From: Panagrolaimus kolymaensis
Lineage: Eukaryota > Nematoda > Chromadorea > Rhabditida > Panagrolaimidae
Length of the DNA stretch: 64,000 nt
NCBI GenBank assembly: GCA_028622995.1
Contig: JAJQJQ010000032.1
Span: 1,054,001-1,118,000 of the forward strand
Reading direction: 5' to 3'
Made by a program: the position numbers and the translations under genes. Shown here piece after piece: positions 35,093 through 47,429 of this stretch (positions are counted from its first letter, which is position 1; each line of letters begins with the position of its first letter). The notes below the pieces were generated by a model. That model had not been told where the DNA came from. It did no database searches and was given only the letters and a program-made list of their open reading frames with translations.

Positions 35093-38000
35093 TTAAAAGT
35101 AAATATAGAAGCCTCTTGCCATTGAGGGTGTTTTTGTCTCAGCATTTCCTTTTTTAACGTTGTCGCAATTGTAATCACCAGCCACAAAATACACACTGCC
35201 ATCTATATAAGTCGGGAATGAAAACGTCAAATTTTTTTCTACAAAAACAAATATCCTTATTTAAATACTTAATATATGTGCATGGCAACCATTTAAAACA
35301 GTTAGAATGTTTAATGTCAAATAAATTGTAAATTTTTTTTTACTATCACGCAAAACTTTTTTTTACTAAGTTTATAAAAAAGCTTACGAGCAAAGGTTGT
35401 GAAGTCAAATTGAAAGTTGCCAGATACTGTCGTCCCCCATGTCTTTTTTAAACTTGATAAATCTACTTTAGCATCTGAAAAAAATAGTTTAAAAAAATGG
35501 AAAGAAATAATGTTAAGGTAGTTTTTTTGGGAGAAAACATGTTCAAACTTTCCACCTATCAAATGAAAACTTTGTGAACGGTATTATGCCTAAATTAGAT
35601 TTTCACACACATTGAAATATTGTAAAATTGTTAGAGAAAAATATACAAACTTGAAAATTTTTTGGTATATTTTTTGATTATCTAATGACTAATGCTATTT
35701 TTTAGTGAAATATTTTATTAACCTTTACAATCCGGCGTCTTTATATTCTTTGAGGGAATGGAGTTGGAACGTATAACAAATGTTCTATTTCCAATAATCC
35801 TGAAGTCACCGCCTAAAGGAACACCACCTTGGGCGACAAAATAATGATAACCTCTAAAACTTTTAATTATTGAGACAAATATTTATTTTTTGTTTAATGG
35901 TTTTCTTTTATCTTTTTTTTGTTTAGCACATTTTTCATTTTGGAAAAGTTGAAATATGAATGTGTTGCATCTCATAATGATTTAAGTTAATTAAAAAAGT
36001 AAATTTATATGGCCAAAAAGCAAGTAGAAAAAGGCAAGGGTATGCAGACACGACGAACAAACGCTTTTCATCATATATTTTTTTAAAGTATTGTATTTAA
36101 TGATGGAAAATTTAAATTTTTTCATTACAAAAATAGAGTGTTTAATAGCTTTGAAGGTTAGTTTATAACGTATCTCGAAAAATACTACTTATTTTTTAAA
36201 TAGCTTTCATCATTGGATTTTCCATGTCAAAAACTCCTAGAATCTAAAGTTTTACCAAAAAGTCGCAAGCATTCCCTAATTGTGAAATGTTTAAGATTCT
36301 CATTTCGTCAAAGATAAAATTCACCAAACGAGCTGCTTTCATGAAAATTATCATGCTGAGACGATATCCTTTTTTGTTAAACATTTTTTTCTTTTATAAG
36401 TTTTAAAATTATCAAAATTCCAGACAATAAGAAAATTAATAATCAAAGCAGTTTTAAAAATTTTCAAATAGAAGTAAAGCAAAAAAAATTAATATTAAAA
36501 AAACTCACAGTTGTCCATATAAATCATTTAATTTATTGCTCACATGCCTGAGTAATATTAATAAGTAGTTCCAAAAGTAAAGAGCTTAACTAAATGCCCA
36601 CATTACCAACCCTTTAACTAAGGTAAATGTACATTAAATTTAATTTCCTTATTAAAAAAGTAGGGAAATTTTTTTAATTGACATCACGAGCTTTTTTTTC
36701 TCATTAAAAGTTGGGGCTGAGCACTTTGTACAAATCAAGCGCTATCAAAGGCGAAATTATGTAAAAGAGTTTAGCTGGTGCCGTTTCAAGTTTTTTTAAA
36801 GACAACAAAGTTTTAGAAAGCTGTAACTTAAGAAACTACCATGTTGTCTCAGAAAATTTTTCGTCGTCGAAAAAAGAAGAGTTTATTTGTGTAAAAGTGC
36901 TATGTTCCCACATCCAATCCTGAAAAATCAAAATAATTATAACTTTCTCTACAATTTTTTTAAATCAAAGTTTGAGAGAGATGTTGAGATACTTACAGCT
37001 CGTTGTTTATTAACTTCCTTAAATAATTCTGCGATAGCATATGTATGACACGTAATATCCGCTCGATATGCAGCATTTTGGTTAATTGCTTGCATGCTGT
37101 AAAGTGTTTGATTTTCAGCTAACAATCTCTGACAAAACGGCATCGCAATTTCCTAAAAAAAATCAAAATAGATATTTAAAGAGAATTTAAACGAAAAAAA
37201 TAAAATTACTTACCAATTGAGTAAGAGTATTTGAATATAAAGTTTGAATTTCATAATATGCCCTATCAGTAAACAATCTTTTTTTTTAAATAAAAATACG
37301 CATGGTCTTTTAACATGGTGGTCATATCCTAAAAAGTTTATGATTTGTTTAAATAAAAATATCATAATATTCATGCGATAATAAACTTACAGAATAAATA
37401 TTAAAAAAATTGACGTTTTCGCATATTCGCTTTCCTTCATGATTAATAATCGTTTTGCCATCATCGGTAATATAATTTCTTGCCATGGCTGCATTAAGGC
37501 TAGCTACAGTATTTCCAATAATCTTAAACATATTTTAGATTAAAAAATCTTTTTTATTTTTGATATCGTCAAACCCTGTCAAACTGCATCTCGCTGTAAA
37601 AGTCTTGAAGATCTTCTTGTAAATCATCGATTTCATCTGCGAGTATATTAAATTGTTCTGTCATTATTTCGCCTAATATTTCCATTTCGGATTTCTAAAA
37701 TTTGAAAGCATCATTTTTTTTGACGTAAATACATATTTTTCAATTTATTAATTTTTGTATAATTTATTCAAATAACTGGCAAAGATTTATTTCTTACTTT
37801 CCAATCTGCTAAAAAAAGAATTAAACTTTTACTTACTGGCTTTGGTAAAAACATAGTAATAAATCCTAAAATCGCGGAAATTGCGGAAAATATCATTCCA
37901 GCTATTTTCAAAGCTATTCCAACTGGGGCTCCAATACCTGTAGCACACAAAGCATCTCCAAGCGATGATGCTATACTTCCAATCGATGATATTATTTCTG

Positions 38001-38544
38001 TTGCGAATTCGACTAAAATGTTAAAACCATTTTTATATATATCTTTTCTGTAATAAAACTTACGATTTTCTCTATCAGTTTTTGGAGGATTTAAAAGGGC
38101 ATCAACGTCCACTTCTGGAACTTCTTTTTCATCATCTTCTGGACTCTGATCATTAGCACCTGTACCGGAATTTTGGCAAGCTTCGGGGTCTGTGTAACAG
38201 TTTTTTTGTTTTTCTTCATATTTTAATTTGTCTATAAAAAACTTGTTACATGATGCCATTAAGCCATAATATGTGTCATCTAAAAATTATAAGAATAGCA
38301 AAATGAGATAACGTTTTCAGTAAACCTAAATAAATGCATGTTCTTGTTAAAATTTAGTAAAAAAAGAATTTTTCGAAATTATGATTAAAACAAATTTTAT
38401 TTTGCAGTAAAAATTTTTTTAGATCGATATAATTTTTCTTTATTTACAAAAAATCTTACTGCCTACTTCTTGAGGGATCGCTTCTCCAGGATTCCAGAAG
38501 CAAGTGGATAATCCAAAGCAAATTAAAACCATCAATTTTATCAT
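35093..38544 (-). CDS. Cluster protein X: secreted, helical + C-terminal domain; A9 frame break
   Basis: Twelve exons: 38544-38460, 38279-38064, 38012-37837, 37694-37575, 37522-37391, 37328-37214, 37152-36997, 36919-36840, 36547-36509, 35853-35723, 35474-35388 and 35238-35093. All junction phases agree except inside exon 6, where an A9 run (37287-37295) puts the two halves one base apart. So a pseudogene or a base error. Intact length would be ~493 aa. Order: signal peptide; Cys-containing head (ASCNKFF...NCYTDPEACQ); acidic linker; long Gly/Ala/Ile hydrophobic stretch (GAPVGIALKIAGMIFSAISA...); coiled-coil-like acidic helix; further helices; C-terminal domain shared with Y and Z. The layout recalls helical membrane-active proteins, but no family is recognised and function is unknown. 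Confidence 0.65.
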
Positions 38545-39214
38545 TTTTTTTTAACTCAAAACAGAAAAAAGAGAACACGTTTTGGTGCTACCGTTAATTC
38601 TGTATTAGAGACACACGATTATGATTTTTTTTACTAAATTGCATAAAGAGTATTATGCCTTTCTTAACAAAACTTTTGATATTGTTATTATAATAAAATT
38701 TTGTTTGCCCGCCTTTCACAGTGTAATCTAAAAGTGTTTAATTGTAAAGGAAATTTCCTATCAAATTTGCTTTAAAAAAGCAAAACCATTTAAAAAACTT
38801 TGTATTGTACTTTTTAAAAATTAGTATTCAGTGAAAAAAAATCCATCACTTTTTTAATATAAAATATAATATGATATGAAAAAAAGCACTTAAAAACCAT
38901 TTAAATTTTTTAATTTTTTTAATACCATTTTCTCATGTTTTATCTTTTCGGAAATTTCCAGATACAATATTTTGCATCGTTGTTAACTTTTGGTAGCACA
39001 GCTGGATTGTGTGGGAGTTCGAGCAAGCTTTAAAATTGTGAAAGCATTAAAAATAGAAACAGCATTGTTTGTTGCTGGAAATAGGCTCATTTCATTTTTT
39101 TTGGGGTTTTTTTTATGTCGAGGAGTCTCGAAAAAGAGAAAACCAAAACATTTTCGAGAATTTCTTGAAGAAATAGGTTTATGATAATATGATTAAAATT
39201 TCAGGATACTCAAC
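38545..39214. other. Divergent promoter region of X and Y
   Basis: 670 bp between the start codons of X (-) and Y (+). No conserved motif identified. A 64-codon plus-strand ORF at 38990 has no support. Confidence 0.5.
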
Positions 39215-42200
39215 ATGAAAAAAATATTGTTGACAACTTTTATTTTTCTTTTATTAAAAGTTTCGTATCAATCTGGTAAAGTTTTTTTGTATTAATTATA
39301 TAGTGAAAAATAGCTATAAATTGGTTTTAAATTCAAGTGTTTATTTTTTTAAATCTTAGAAACTTCATAAACTTAACGATTTTGGCAACTAATTTTAATT
39401 TTTAGATAATGGAGATGCTGCATCTAACTTTAATGACAATGACGATAAAAAAGAGTTAAAGGAAGAATTAAAAGATTTTGTGAAGGATATGTTTAAGGTA
39501 GTTAAAGAAAAACCATGTAAGTTTTTATGTGATGTAGTTGAATCTAAATTAAGGTCGCCTTATTAACAATCAAGCAAAATGCACAATTTTTGATTTTTCG
39601 TAATTATTTATCTAGTGGTCGATAGGTTTTTTTTCTACCAAACTTTTTATCGTAACCCAAATTTTTTCGTCGTTGGAAGTATTGGTAACTGACCACCATT
39701 CTCGACCACTTTCCTTTCTTTCATGCAATGCAAATGTCCTATTTTTAACCAATTTAATTGGAGTAAATAAGTCACACTCCAAATGAGCCTATCTAATAAT
39801 ATTTTAAGAGATTTAATAAAACTTATATTTTAGCTTTGTCCAAATTTGATTATATTAAGGCGGTTCAAGATTGCGTCAATGGAAGTAATTTTTGGAGAAA
39901 ATTTGAAGAGATGAAACTCGAAATTACGTCATGCTATGAAACAAATACCAGCTGTCAAGAAGATTTAATAATACGAAAATTTTCTGGAGAAATAATAAAT
40001 CCGAACGATAATGACCAAAGCAATATATTTGAGAATTTAAAAACAGCATGTAAGTTTCGTATTAAATTTAGTGACATATAAGACAGCAAAACAAGGCGTT
40101 AACTTGACAGACGAGGTACACTAAATTGGGGCAGGTGTCTGTCTGACTTCTCATTGCTAGTGATATGAATCTCACTGTGAGCTTGAGGTCACAGTAGTTT
40201 TGCTTGGCAGAATAAAAATCTTTTTTTATAACTCAAAAATGCTTGAAAAAGTTTTTTTGATAAATGGAGGTCTATTTTTTGTTACCCTAAAAGATGTAAA
40301 ACGATCCAAGGCTCAACCATTTTTCTTTTTCTTCATTTTGTATAAGGCTAAAAGCTATTTAATATTTAATTAAATCTAAAACTATTTAAGATGAAGCATC
40401 AAATAATTGGAAAAGTTATTTTATTGATAATAAAGACAAAGTTGATGAAATGATAAATGCTAAAGAGGGAATAAAATCATGGGCTAAAGCGCTTGAAGGA
40501 TGGAAAAAATCAAGTGCATCTTTTCATGGAGCTGCCGCTGCGTTTGAAGCAGTAAACCTTGGTTTTAAAATATATGAGTATTTTTCAAACGTAAGAAATG
40601 TTTCTTTGCTTTGTTTTTAAATATTAATTAATAAATTTCAGTCAGAATCAGACGTGTCCATTTTTATGAAAAAAATGTTAGCAGGATTTGAAAGAATGCG
40701 AAACAAATTACGCGATATGAAATATGAATTGAAAGTATTTTTTACAGACACCGAATATAATCAGGTACTTATAATACCATACATTAAAAATCCTCCTATT
40801 AATTTATCTAAATTGCCGAAAAAAGGAAAATTAACATTTCATATAAATTTTAATTTTTTTTTCTTCTAGCAAATTTCAATGCGAGTAAATCGAGTAAACC
40901 ATGCTATTGCTCAATCCCTACAAATCACTGTAAATAAAAATGTCACCAGGAATAATCTGTTAAGGGCTTGTGAAGAGGCTTATCAATTTACAGCAACTGC
41001 ATTTTTTGCGGTAAGTTTAATTATTTTCAGCTGTAAGATAAATAAATAAAAATAGTTCTGAACACCTGAACTCATTTTAAGTACGAATTAAATTTTTTTA
41101 CTGATTTATAAAAAAAATAATATTTGAGTTTGAAGTGAGGTTGAATTTTAAAATTTACAAACCTTCTAAAATATGATCGTTGAGTTAAAAAAAAGTAATT
41201 TGGTGAGCGAAAAAAGTTTAAATGCTCAAGATTTTTAGGTGATGGCTAATAATCTTCGAAGACATTTTTATGCCCATCTTGATCTTAACTTATGGCAAGA
41301 GAAAGCTTTTGAACAGATTGCATTCTTATATTTAGGTACCATAAATCAATATGTAAGTAATTTTATTAAATCAAATCACACATTCGAAAAAAATTTAGCA
41401 AATACATATCGTTTTTTCTCTTTAAGTTTATCATTTTTCATCTTTTGTTTTCAGCTATCACAAGATCTTCATTGCATAAAAGAATTACAGGTGGCTGGTA
41501 AAATCAAAGAATTTACATCGAGAGAAAAAGATCAAAGAGAATGTGCTGCGTCTGCTGTCGTACAAATGTTAGAGGCAGCGGCCATAGAACGTGAAGTAAA
41601 ATTTATTTAATAAGGAAAAAGCCTTTAGTTAAAAATGGAAATAAGTTTTAAGCGAAACAAAATCCATAAGCATTTGTAAGAGCTTGATTGTTAATAATAA
41701 ACAACGTGTATAAGTTTTGAGAGGTTACTTAAAATAAGATTTTTTAAATAGTTTTTTGTGATTTTAAAAAGAGGAATGAAACAAAAAAACTGATAACAAT
41801 TTTAATATTTTGGAATTTATAGGAAAAATTTTGGCAGAGGAAAAACGTTGAACCAATAATTAATCAAGCATTGGACTCCGGCGAAAACACAACACTCATT
41901 AATAAAGATCTAATTAAAAAAATAGAAGAAACCTTCAATAATAGAAATAAGTAAGAAACTAATGAGAGTAAAATGAAAAACTGTCCAAGTTAAAAACTAA
42001 AAAAGTTTTTATGTAAAAAAACCATCGCATTGTCAAATTTATTTTAAACATGCAAATAAGCGCTTATAATTTTAGAGATTATGTTTTTGCTATTGCAGTT
42101 AGTGATGCAGTAGAAAAAAGAGAAGAAGTAGATGTTGCTGGTGACGCTGTTGGTGTTTTTACACGAAATAAATTCAGCGCTGTAGCGTGGAAATTTAAAA

Positions 42201-42469
42201 GGGTACGTGAACATATTGCCGAATGCAATGTAAATCACACTAATTATTGCATGATAATGAAAACTTTTAATATGGATGAAGATTATGCGCATTTGTGTGA
42301 TGTTGTCCAAAAAGTATGTGGTAAGTCTGTGGGTTGCATTGCTCAACCCAGGGACCACAACTTGAAACGAAATTGGTCCGACGATAATGTAAACGTTGCT
42401 AGTATGACAGAAACATATCCTTGTGGTAATTCATCATGGAATTATGTAAATATATTTGCATATTGGTAA
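39215..42469 (+). CDS. Cluster protein Y: secreted, helical + C-terminal domain
   Basis: Exons 39215-39275, 39406-39516, 39834-40049, 40391-40590, 40642-40764, 40870-41010, 41239-41352, 41455-41595, 41823-41950 and 42076-42469 join in phase to 542 aa. Signal peptide KKILLTTFIFLLLKVSYQS; acidic segment; head AVQDCVNGS...CYETNTSCQED matching X; amphipathic Ala-rich helix (SSASFHGAAAAFEAVNLGF) at the place of X's hydrophobic stretch; long helices matching X in spacing; NTTLINKDLIKKIEETF; then the C-terminal domain with several Cys, ending YPCGNSSWNYVNIFAYW. A perfect donor GTAAGT at 42321 is read through because the encoded sequence aligns with Z. Longest and intact member of the trio. Confidence 0.75.
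40083..40206. repeat. Possible small inverted-repeat element in Y intron
   Basis: A GC-richer island in intron 3 of Y, bounded by AGCAAAAC (40085-40092) and its exact complement GTTTTGCT (40197-40204). No target-site duplication is clear. Weak MITE candidate. Confidence 0.35.
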
Positions 42470-43602
42470 AATTTTGTGAATGATAAATATACATTTATAT
42501 TATAAAGATATAAAACAAAGATATATGATACAAACAGCAAAAAATGAGTTAAAAAATAAACAAAGTTTAAGCTTAATATTTAAAAATATGAAAGAGTTTT
42601 AATTTTTACTTTTCCCGCAAAAATTTGTTAGCCCACATCGGAATAATAGCGGAGTAGAAACGGTCAAGCGCATTCATTAGCGTATAAAATGACACCAATT
42701 CAACCTAATGGGGGAGATCTTTGTTTCAAATGAAAGCTAAGATTCTGATCTATATTACTGTAGACCAGTATTTAATTTGATAAATTTGATGCCGAGTTAT
42801 AGCTAATTAAACTTTTTATTTAAAAATAAAAATTAAAATCTTTGCTCTTTTTTGCTCTTGGCATTCCGTTCCTACTCCGCCCTTCACTTCTTTTTATTCC
42901 AATGTGAGCCAACAGAAGATCATTTTTTGGACTTTTGTAAAAATTTATATCTCTCTAAAGAACTTCAAAAAATGTAAAATATTTGATACGAAAAAATTTT
43001 TTAATTACTTTTTTTTCTTAAATTTATAATGTCCAGTTGAAAATTTTATATACCATGTAAATTAATAAATTTACTAGGCGCTACGCGGACCTTCGGTCCG
43101 CCATGAAGCTTGTTTTATGTAAATTATTACGAAAAATTTTTCATTAATTATTTGATCTTTACTCTGAAAGATAAGATCGCCATCTCCGCAACATCCCAAG
43201 CTTATTTACTTCTTTAAAGTCCTCTAAACTTGTTCTAAATTGCCCCTAACAATTCCTATAGCATACTAATCAATTGCAAACGATTTCTCAGCTTTTTCTC
43301 AATTTGGATCCTATAAAACCATTTTCAAAGATCCCCAATTATTTAATGCTCCTCAAAGTTAGCCACCGCTCATTACCGCTTCATTTTCATGCAATGCAAA
43401 CGAAAGCTTCCTTCCTGGCACTTTCCATTCACATTTATGCTAATTTTTTCATTTATTTTTCATTCTTTTCCAACTTTCACATGAAAGATTTTCAGGTGAC
43501 GAAATAACGAACAATCAAAATTACTAGGAAGGATTTTATCGTTCTTCAAATTAAAAAAGTATAAGTAACGATAAAAAAATAATTACGAATTTTAAATAAA
43601 AT
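42470..43602. other. Intergenic with a Helitron end
   Basis: Contains the minus-strand Helitron terminus at 43074. Otherwise no gene; the short plus-strand ORF at 43274 has no motif. Confidence 0.5.
43074..43101 (-). mobile_element. Helitron 3' terminus, minus strand
   Basis: On the minus strand: stem GCGGACC, loop GAA, stem GGTCCGC (43101-43085), spacer GTAGCGC, CTAG (43077-43074), then T. Same stem length, loop, spacer start and end as at 12293-12323. The element body would extend to higher coordinates. Confidence 0.7.
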
Positions 43603-44970
43603 TTAAGAATTCATAAACTCAAGGCAAGCTTTATTGGCAATGTTTTGAATCCAATCACAATATTCCCAAAAGTTGACAAATTTACCTAAAAAAATGAATT
43701 TAACGGTTAAATTGAAAGAAAAATGTAAAATTAAAAATCTTATTACCATCTCCACGAGGAGTGATAGCATTAATCATGCCATGAAGATTGGCGGAGATAG
43801 CTGAGGTCATATGGTATACCATGGCTGGGCTTCCAAGCTTCGTCTTATTTGGTAAATGTTTAGCGATATTATCATCATCAATTTGGGTGGAGGAAATAAC
43901 GCCCTCAACGAGATCTAAAAAAATTATTATCCTTCGTTATTTATAATTTTTTATTATCATCTTTGAAACCAAAAGTTCAAACAAAAATAAATTCTTCTTA
44001 TATGGAATTTTTAAATTTAAAAGTTTAAAAAAAATTGATAAACAAATTTGCAAAGAACCCTTTCAAAAATGAAAGGAAAATAACCTTAAATTACTCACTT
44101 TCTTTTCGTTGATAATATGCAACACTATAAAAATCATTATGATTGATATTGCCACTAATATTAATTGGAGCGATATTGAAAGAATTATCCATCGAAAATG
44201 ATTTTGATAGCTTAAAAAATTTTTTTTATGTAATTAATTTAAAAAAGTTAACTAATTTCAAAAAACTTTCCTCAACAATCGCAACATCATTTTTTAAAGT
44301 ATCAATATCAAAATTAGGATGGATGGAAATATTATTTGAAAAAAACATTGAATCCACTGGGAAGCGAATTCGATCTTTTGGGTATTCCTTGGTAGTTCGA
44401 TAATCAATGAAAACACCAGTCGCCACGGTTAAAGGTTTAGAATATGAAGGATATTTAAAGAAAAAACAATGGGCAGGAGAAATTATGTGTCGTGGAGAAA
44501 TGAGAGTGCCAATACACTAAAAAGTAATGCATAAAAAATTGAGTCGAATCAATAAACAAGATTTTCTATTTTTGAAATCAAAAAATGATACTTAAAAACT
44601 ATTTTAAAAATCAGATTTAGCAAGTTATTTTTCAACCCAAAAGTTTCCTTTTATGTGTTATCGAAAGATAAATAAATTTTTTAGCTATTAGCAAAATTTT
44701 TAAAATATAACAAAAATATCCAATGAATTTACAAAAATTAATTTTATACTAAACCCCATTTAAATAATTAAAAAAACCTCAAAAGCGAGATATTTAAAAC
44801 TAAAATTAAAAAAAAACTACCTCAGATGTTTTAATTGTTGAACCACTCAGAGCATATACCGGAACCAAATAAAACGGTTCTGGTAATCGAGCATCAAGTT
44901 GGTGAAAAAATAAAAGCAGGAAAAAAGCAGCGGAAAAAAGAAAGCAGTGACAATCTTTCATCGAAAACAT
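43603..44970 (-). CDS. S1 (trypsin-like) protease homolog without GDSGGP
   Basis: Exons 44970-44821, 44516-44253, 44210-44099, 43914-43747 and 43685-43603 join in phase to 258 aa. Signal peptide FLSAAFFLLLFFHQLDA; CIGTLISPRHIISPAHC keeps the catalytic His; KNDVAIVE keeps the Asp; where GDSGGPL is expected the frame reads KLGSPAMVYH, with no Ser in the nucleophile position by alignment on the Pro; closing WEYCDWIQNIAN resembles the terminal helix. The exon 2 donor (GTTAAC) is weak. Predicted secreted pseudoprotease; not closely related to the 22993 gene. Function unknown. Confidence 0.65.
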
Positions 44971-45716
44971 TTTTTCCAAACAATTAAAAAAATTATATTT
45001 TTTATTATAATTAATTTAAGAGTTTTTGTTGATGATTATTACCTTGAGAGAAGATATTGAAGAAATTATGCTAAATGAAAAAAGAAGACAAGATCTTATT
45101 TATTGGTTAAGTAAAATATTTATGTGAGTGAAAAATGGGTGGAGATTCAGCATATTTTAAATATCATTGATATCTTTTGCAATTATTATTTTTATTTTCC
45201 CACGAAACCCAATTGTTAGAATATTTTTTTGAAGAATTTTAACATGAAAAGAATTAATTTTTTTTACCGATTATTATAACAAAAAATTTTTTTTTCTCAT
45301 AATCAAAAAAATAAAATATAAAAAGGTTCATTAAATCAAAAAAAAGGGAAGCAAAATCTTTGTTTTTATTATTCATTTTATAAGCATGGGAAAGATAGAC
45401 AACGATGGGTTTTTTTATGAATACATCGAAGGAGAATGAAGATGTGTTTGTTTTGTTTGGTTTTAGAATTAGGATAGGATGATTCACAAATGAAAAAAGA
45501 AAGCAAAGTCCATAATCATTTTTAAAAAAATATAGTGATATAAATCTCCAGGTAAAAAAGAAGTATGATTTTTATGAGTAATGTAAAAAAAAAATAGTAA
45601 AACATGGGTATTCAAATAACGGTTTCAAAGCTGAAAGACTTTATAACTCTTATTTCATGTGAAGCAAAAAAAGTCGAAAGTAATCAGCTCAAAGTATGCA
45701 AACTTTTTATCATTAC

Positions 45717-45863
45717 TAGGGGTGGAAACGGGCCTGACTCGGCCCGCAAAGCCCGGCCCGGCCCGGGCCTAAAGTTTTTTAAAAAAAAATCCAAAAAATC
45801 AAAGGGAGAAGCAAGGAAAAAGGCGGGCCGGGCCGTGAAAAAGTCGGCCCGTTTCCAGGTCTA
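45717..45863. mobile_element. Non-autonomous hAT element (MITE), 147 bp
   Basis: Exact 8-bp flanking repeat ATCATTAC (45709-45716 and 45864-45871). Terminal inverted repeat TAGGGGTGGAAACGGGCC against TAGACCTGGAAACGGGCC (15-16 of 18 identical). TAGGG-type ends with 8-bp duplications are typical of Ac-like hAT elements. The interior is GC-rich palindromic CCCGGCCCGG around an A/T-rich centre. It stands out sharply from ~25% GC surroundings. Confidence 0.9.
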
Positions 45864-46239
45864 ATCATTACATTGCATTTCTAAAAAAAGAAAAAGCAAC
45901 CATTTTGGACAAGAAAATATGTATTTTTCTCTTTGTTTTTTTAAACAACATTTACTACTGTAAAAAAATCATAATTTCAAAAGACAAGATTTTTTGGGTT
46001 TTTTAATTTATGCGATCACGATAAAAGAAACGTACAAAATAAAATAACAAAAAATGTTTTAAGTGGTTTTTAATTTTTTTTATTGTGTTTTTTTCTCGAT
46101 CTAATGGATGGTTTCTATTAAAATATTGAATTGTTTATACAAAAAATATAAAAATATCATAAACACCTCTAACGCATTATTTTAAAAAAATGAACGAAAA
46201 TTGAGGGATATTCTTTAAAAAGAACAAAAAAATATATGT

Positions 46240-47310
46240 AAAAAAATTAGTGTTTTCAAAAGCATTGAATTACCGGATAGGCATTATTAATATTAATACT
46301 TCGAGTAAAAAATTAAAATTTTAAAGAAAACTCTCAATATTAATGAAACTGAAATTTTTTTCAAAAGAAGCTTTAAGTTTCGGTAGGTACTTTCCATGTT
46401 TTCGTCCGAGAATTTAACCTGCAAATTTGATTAATTTTACAAAATAATAAAAAACATTAAAAATTTAAAAATATTAAGGTTAAAAAAGATTATGCTTTTT
46501 TTATCGACATGCCGCCGCACTCACCATAAAAGAACATAAAAATAATTGCAGAATTATTTAATAATTTTCGGAATTTACAAATTTACAATGGTGTCGTTCG
46601 TCGTCGGTTGGTTTCTATCATTTTTCAGTTGCAAGTTTTTCAAGAATATTAAAACTTGGTTTTTTTTATAATTTTTTGGTTAATCAATTACAAGAAGAAG
46701 AAAAAAAGAGATTTATTTTTTCAATGCAAAAAAGATGCAAAAGTTGGTTATGCCGTTTTTATCGTCGTCGATGAGGTTTAATTATTATAATAAAAATAAG
46801 CAGCGTAACAACAACTACTTACAGCCAAACGAATGCGTTTGAAACGTTTAGCGTTTTTTGACTCTGTTTTTTTGTTTGTTGTTGAGTGTATTGGTAAATA
46901 TGATGGTGGTGGCTCAATTTTCGAGCGAAATGTCAGCTCTGTACCATACCATTAAATTTACGGCTCTTTTCCTTTGTTTTTTCTTGAAGGAAAGCCACAA
47001 ACTAAACTGGCAATGCTTCCGACCAATATCGATATAAAAAAGCATCGCAGCTGCTATTTATACTCGCGTGCATCCTTCCTTTCGTAACGCTGAGTTACAG
47101 CAGTTACATCGCAAAGTCGCTGGTGCTGCTGCTCTTTATTTGTCGCCTCCTCATCATTACTCTTTTCCACCAACAAGCGTTTTCTCTTCTTTTTTTTTGA
47201 ATTTTCTATAAATTATTTCTTTTGTTTTTTTATTAAATTCGTTACTAAAACAATTGATTGATAAAAAAGAAAAAGGTTTAACAGTTACAATAAATAGTCT
47301 TAAAATATAA
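46240..47310. repeat. Diverged repeat, unit 1
   Basis: Two blocks recur ~1.1-1.26 kb downstream: the block near 46500 (GACATGCC...GAATTATTT...TTTACAAA) at 47570, and 47110-47310 (TCGCCTCCTCATCATTACTC) at 48380. The repeats are non-coding and of unknown class. Confidence 0.6.
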
Positions 47311-47429
47311 GTTTTGAAACTCGCATTTTTATTGAATATCGAAAAGATGGCCAAAAATCTTATTCACAATATGAAAGTAGTTTTCCACTTAATGCTATGT
47401 TTTTTTCAAATAAAAAAGTGAATAAAAGT

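Noticed and set aside
36836..36840. Stop codon ending gene X after exon 8
   Set aside because: The TAG overlaps a GTAGTT donor; joining to 36547 keeps phase and the following exons align with the Y C-terminal domain, so X continues to 35093.
38990..39184. 64-codon plus-strand ORF between X and Y
   Set aside because: Sits in the divergent promoter region, no similarity to the cluster family, no splice continuity.
42321..42326. Perfect GTAAGT donor within the last exon of Y
   Set aside because: Reading through gives sequence that aligns with Z to the C-terminus; no plausible acceptor and exon follow.
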